The translations under genes and the position numbers were made by a program. Shown here piece after piece: positions 5,605 to 6,161 of a stretch of DNA of 6,161 nucleotides; within the stretch, counting starts at the first letter, position 1; each line of letters opens with the position of its first letter. This DNA comes from an uncultured Clostridia bacterium. Its GTDB lineage: Bacteria > Bacillota > Clostridia > Oscillospirales > Ruminococcaceae. Where the stretch lies: the NCBI GenBank assembly GCA_946056455.1, contig CAMGJS010000065.1:1-6161 (forward strand), written 5' to 3'. A model generated the notes under the pieces. It saw only the letters and a program-made list of their open reading frames with translations. It had not been told where the DNA came from and did not search any database.

Positions 5605-5613
5605 GGTGCGAAT

Positions 5614-6161
5614 ATGAAAGAATATGCTAAAAAAGCCGCGTTCCCGATAATTCTTTCGGCGCTGCTTGTCTCGATGATAATGAATATATACAACAACGGG
5701 CAGATTGTTCCGATAACCGTTGCCGCGTTTGTTGTAGAGGGTATTCTGTTTTTTCTTTTCAAGCTACTCAGCAAAAGAAAGGTTCTGGGAGGACTTATCT
5801 ATACCGTGATTTTAATAGGCGTTATGTTCTTTCTGGGGCAAACGCTTATGTCTAACTGGCATGACGCTCCGATACCGTTTTCAAGCTGGTTTTATGCCGC
5901 TCAGGACGAGTCCACAGCGTTTTTGCCGTTTTCAATATTATTATTTGTGGGATTTTCTTTCTTTTTGGCGTCTGTTCTTTTCTATTATACGCAGATAATA
6001 TACAGAAGCGCGGCGGTGCTGTTATGCTCTTTAATACCCTTTGCTATCTATGCAAAAAGATATGAAACTCCCGATATAATTTACATTTCGGCGGTGCTTG
6101 TTGTATTTCTTGCGCTGATGGTGCACCAGCGACAGCTTTCGGACAAGGATTTCAAAGTCTT
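5614..6161 (+). CDS. Multi-pass membrane protein, probable transglutaminase-like protein, N-terminal 182 residues, cut by window edge
   Basis: The frame is open from ATG 5614 to the window end without a stop. AAGGTG, overlapping the DUF58 stop codon, precedes the start by five bases, so it is the third gene of the operon. The visible part is a membrane domain with about six helices (roughly residues 9-26, 31-51, 58-77, 103-125, 132-147 and 154-171). The longest soluble loop (78-102) contains Trp, His and Asp residues. No catalytic domain is visible. Genes in this position after moxR and DUF58 usually encode membrane proteins with an external transglutaminase-like (Cys-His-Asp) domain after such a membrane region, so this call rests on context. 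It could instead be an unrelated membrane protein. Reading the next 1-2 kb would settle it. Confidence 0.65.
   Translation, partial: MKEYAKKAAFPIILSALLVSMIMNIYNNGQIVPITVAAFVVEGILFFLFKLLSKRKVLGGLIYTVILIGVMFFLGQTLMSNWHDAPIPFSSWFYAAQDESTAFLPFSILLFVGFSFFLASVLFYYTQIIYRSAAVLLCSLIPFAIYAKRYETPDIIYISAVLVVFLALMVHQRQLSDKDFKV

Overview
The window reads as chromosomal sequence from a low-to-moderate GC member of the Bacillota, most likely a Clostridia/Oscillospirales-type gut or anaerobic bacterium. This is inferred from the gene content (cdaA-cdaR pair, DUF3343 with an EF2568-type cysteine desulfurase, MoxR-DUF58-membrane protein operon), strong AGGAGG-type ribosome binding sites, sigma-A-like promoters with 17-base spacers, and frequent TTG/GTG starts. 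No taxonomic marker gene is present, so the assignment is tentative. Coding density is about 95 percent. I see no RNA gene, mobile element, CRISPR array or convincing intrinsic terminator.

The left part (1-3392) is a run of five minus-strand genes. In transcription order they are: a YjbR/MmcQ-family protein (3392-3051), a 76-residue DUF3343 putative sulfur/selenium carrier (2990-2760), a class-V aminotransferase-fold cysteine desulfurase (2767-1637), the diadenylate cyclase CdaA (1538-666), and the start of its membrane regulator CdaR (669 to beyond base 1). The DUF3343 and desulfurase genes overlap by 8 bases, and cdaA and cdaR overlap by 4. Three genes in a row (DUF3343, desulfurase, cdaA) start with non-ATG codons, each fixed by a good Shine-Dalgarno. 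Promoter-like elements precede DUF3343 and cdaA, and in both cases the -35 hexamer overlaps the stop codon of the gene before. The run is therefore probably a read-through operon with internal promoters.

The right part (3479-6161) is a divergent plus-strand operon: a MoxR AAA+ ATPase, a DUF58 protein (ATGA overlap) and the membrane-embedded N-terminus of a third protein, probably a transglutaminase-like protein cut by the window edge. A near-consensus extended -10 promoter at 3417-3445 drives it. The two operons share an 86-base intergenic region.

Functionally there are three modules. The first is S/Se mobilisation: the desulfurase makes a cysteine persulfide and the DUF3343 protein is a plausible acceptor. 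The second is c-di-AMP synthesis and its control, linked elsewhere to turgor and cell-wall homeostasis. The third is a MoxR/DUF58 envelope-associated module. Nothing here is clearly a new system. The best leads are the translationally coupled DUF3343-desulfurase pair and the structured leader of cdaA, which holds a 7-base inverted repeat inside a second promoter-like element.
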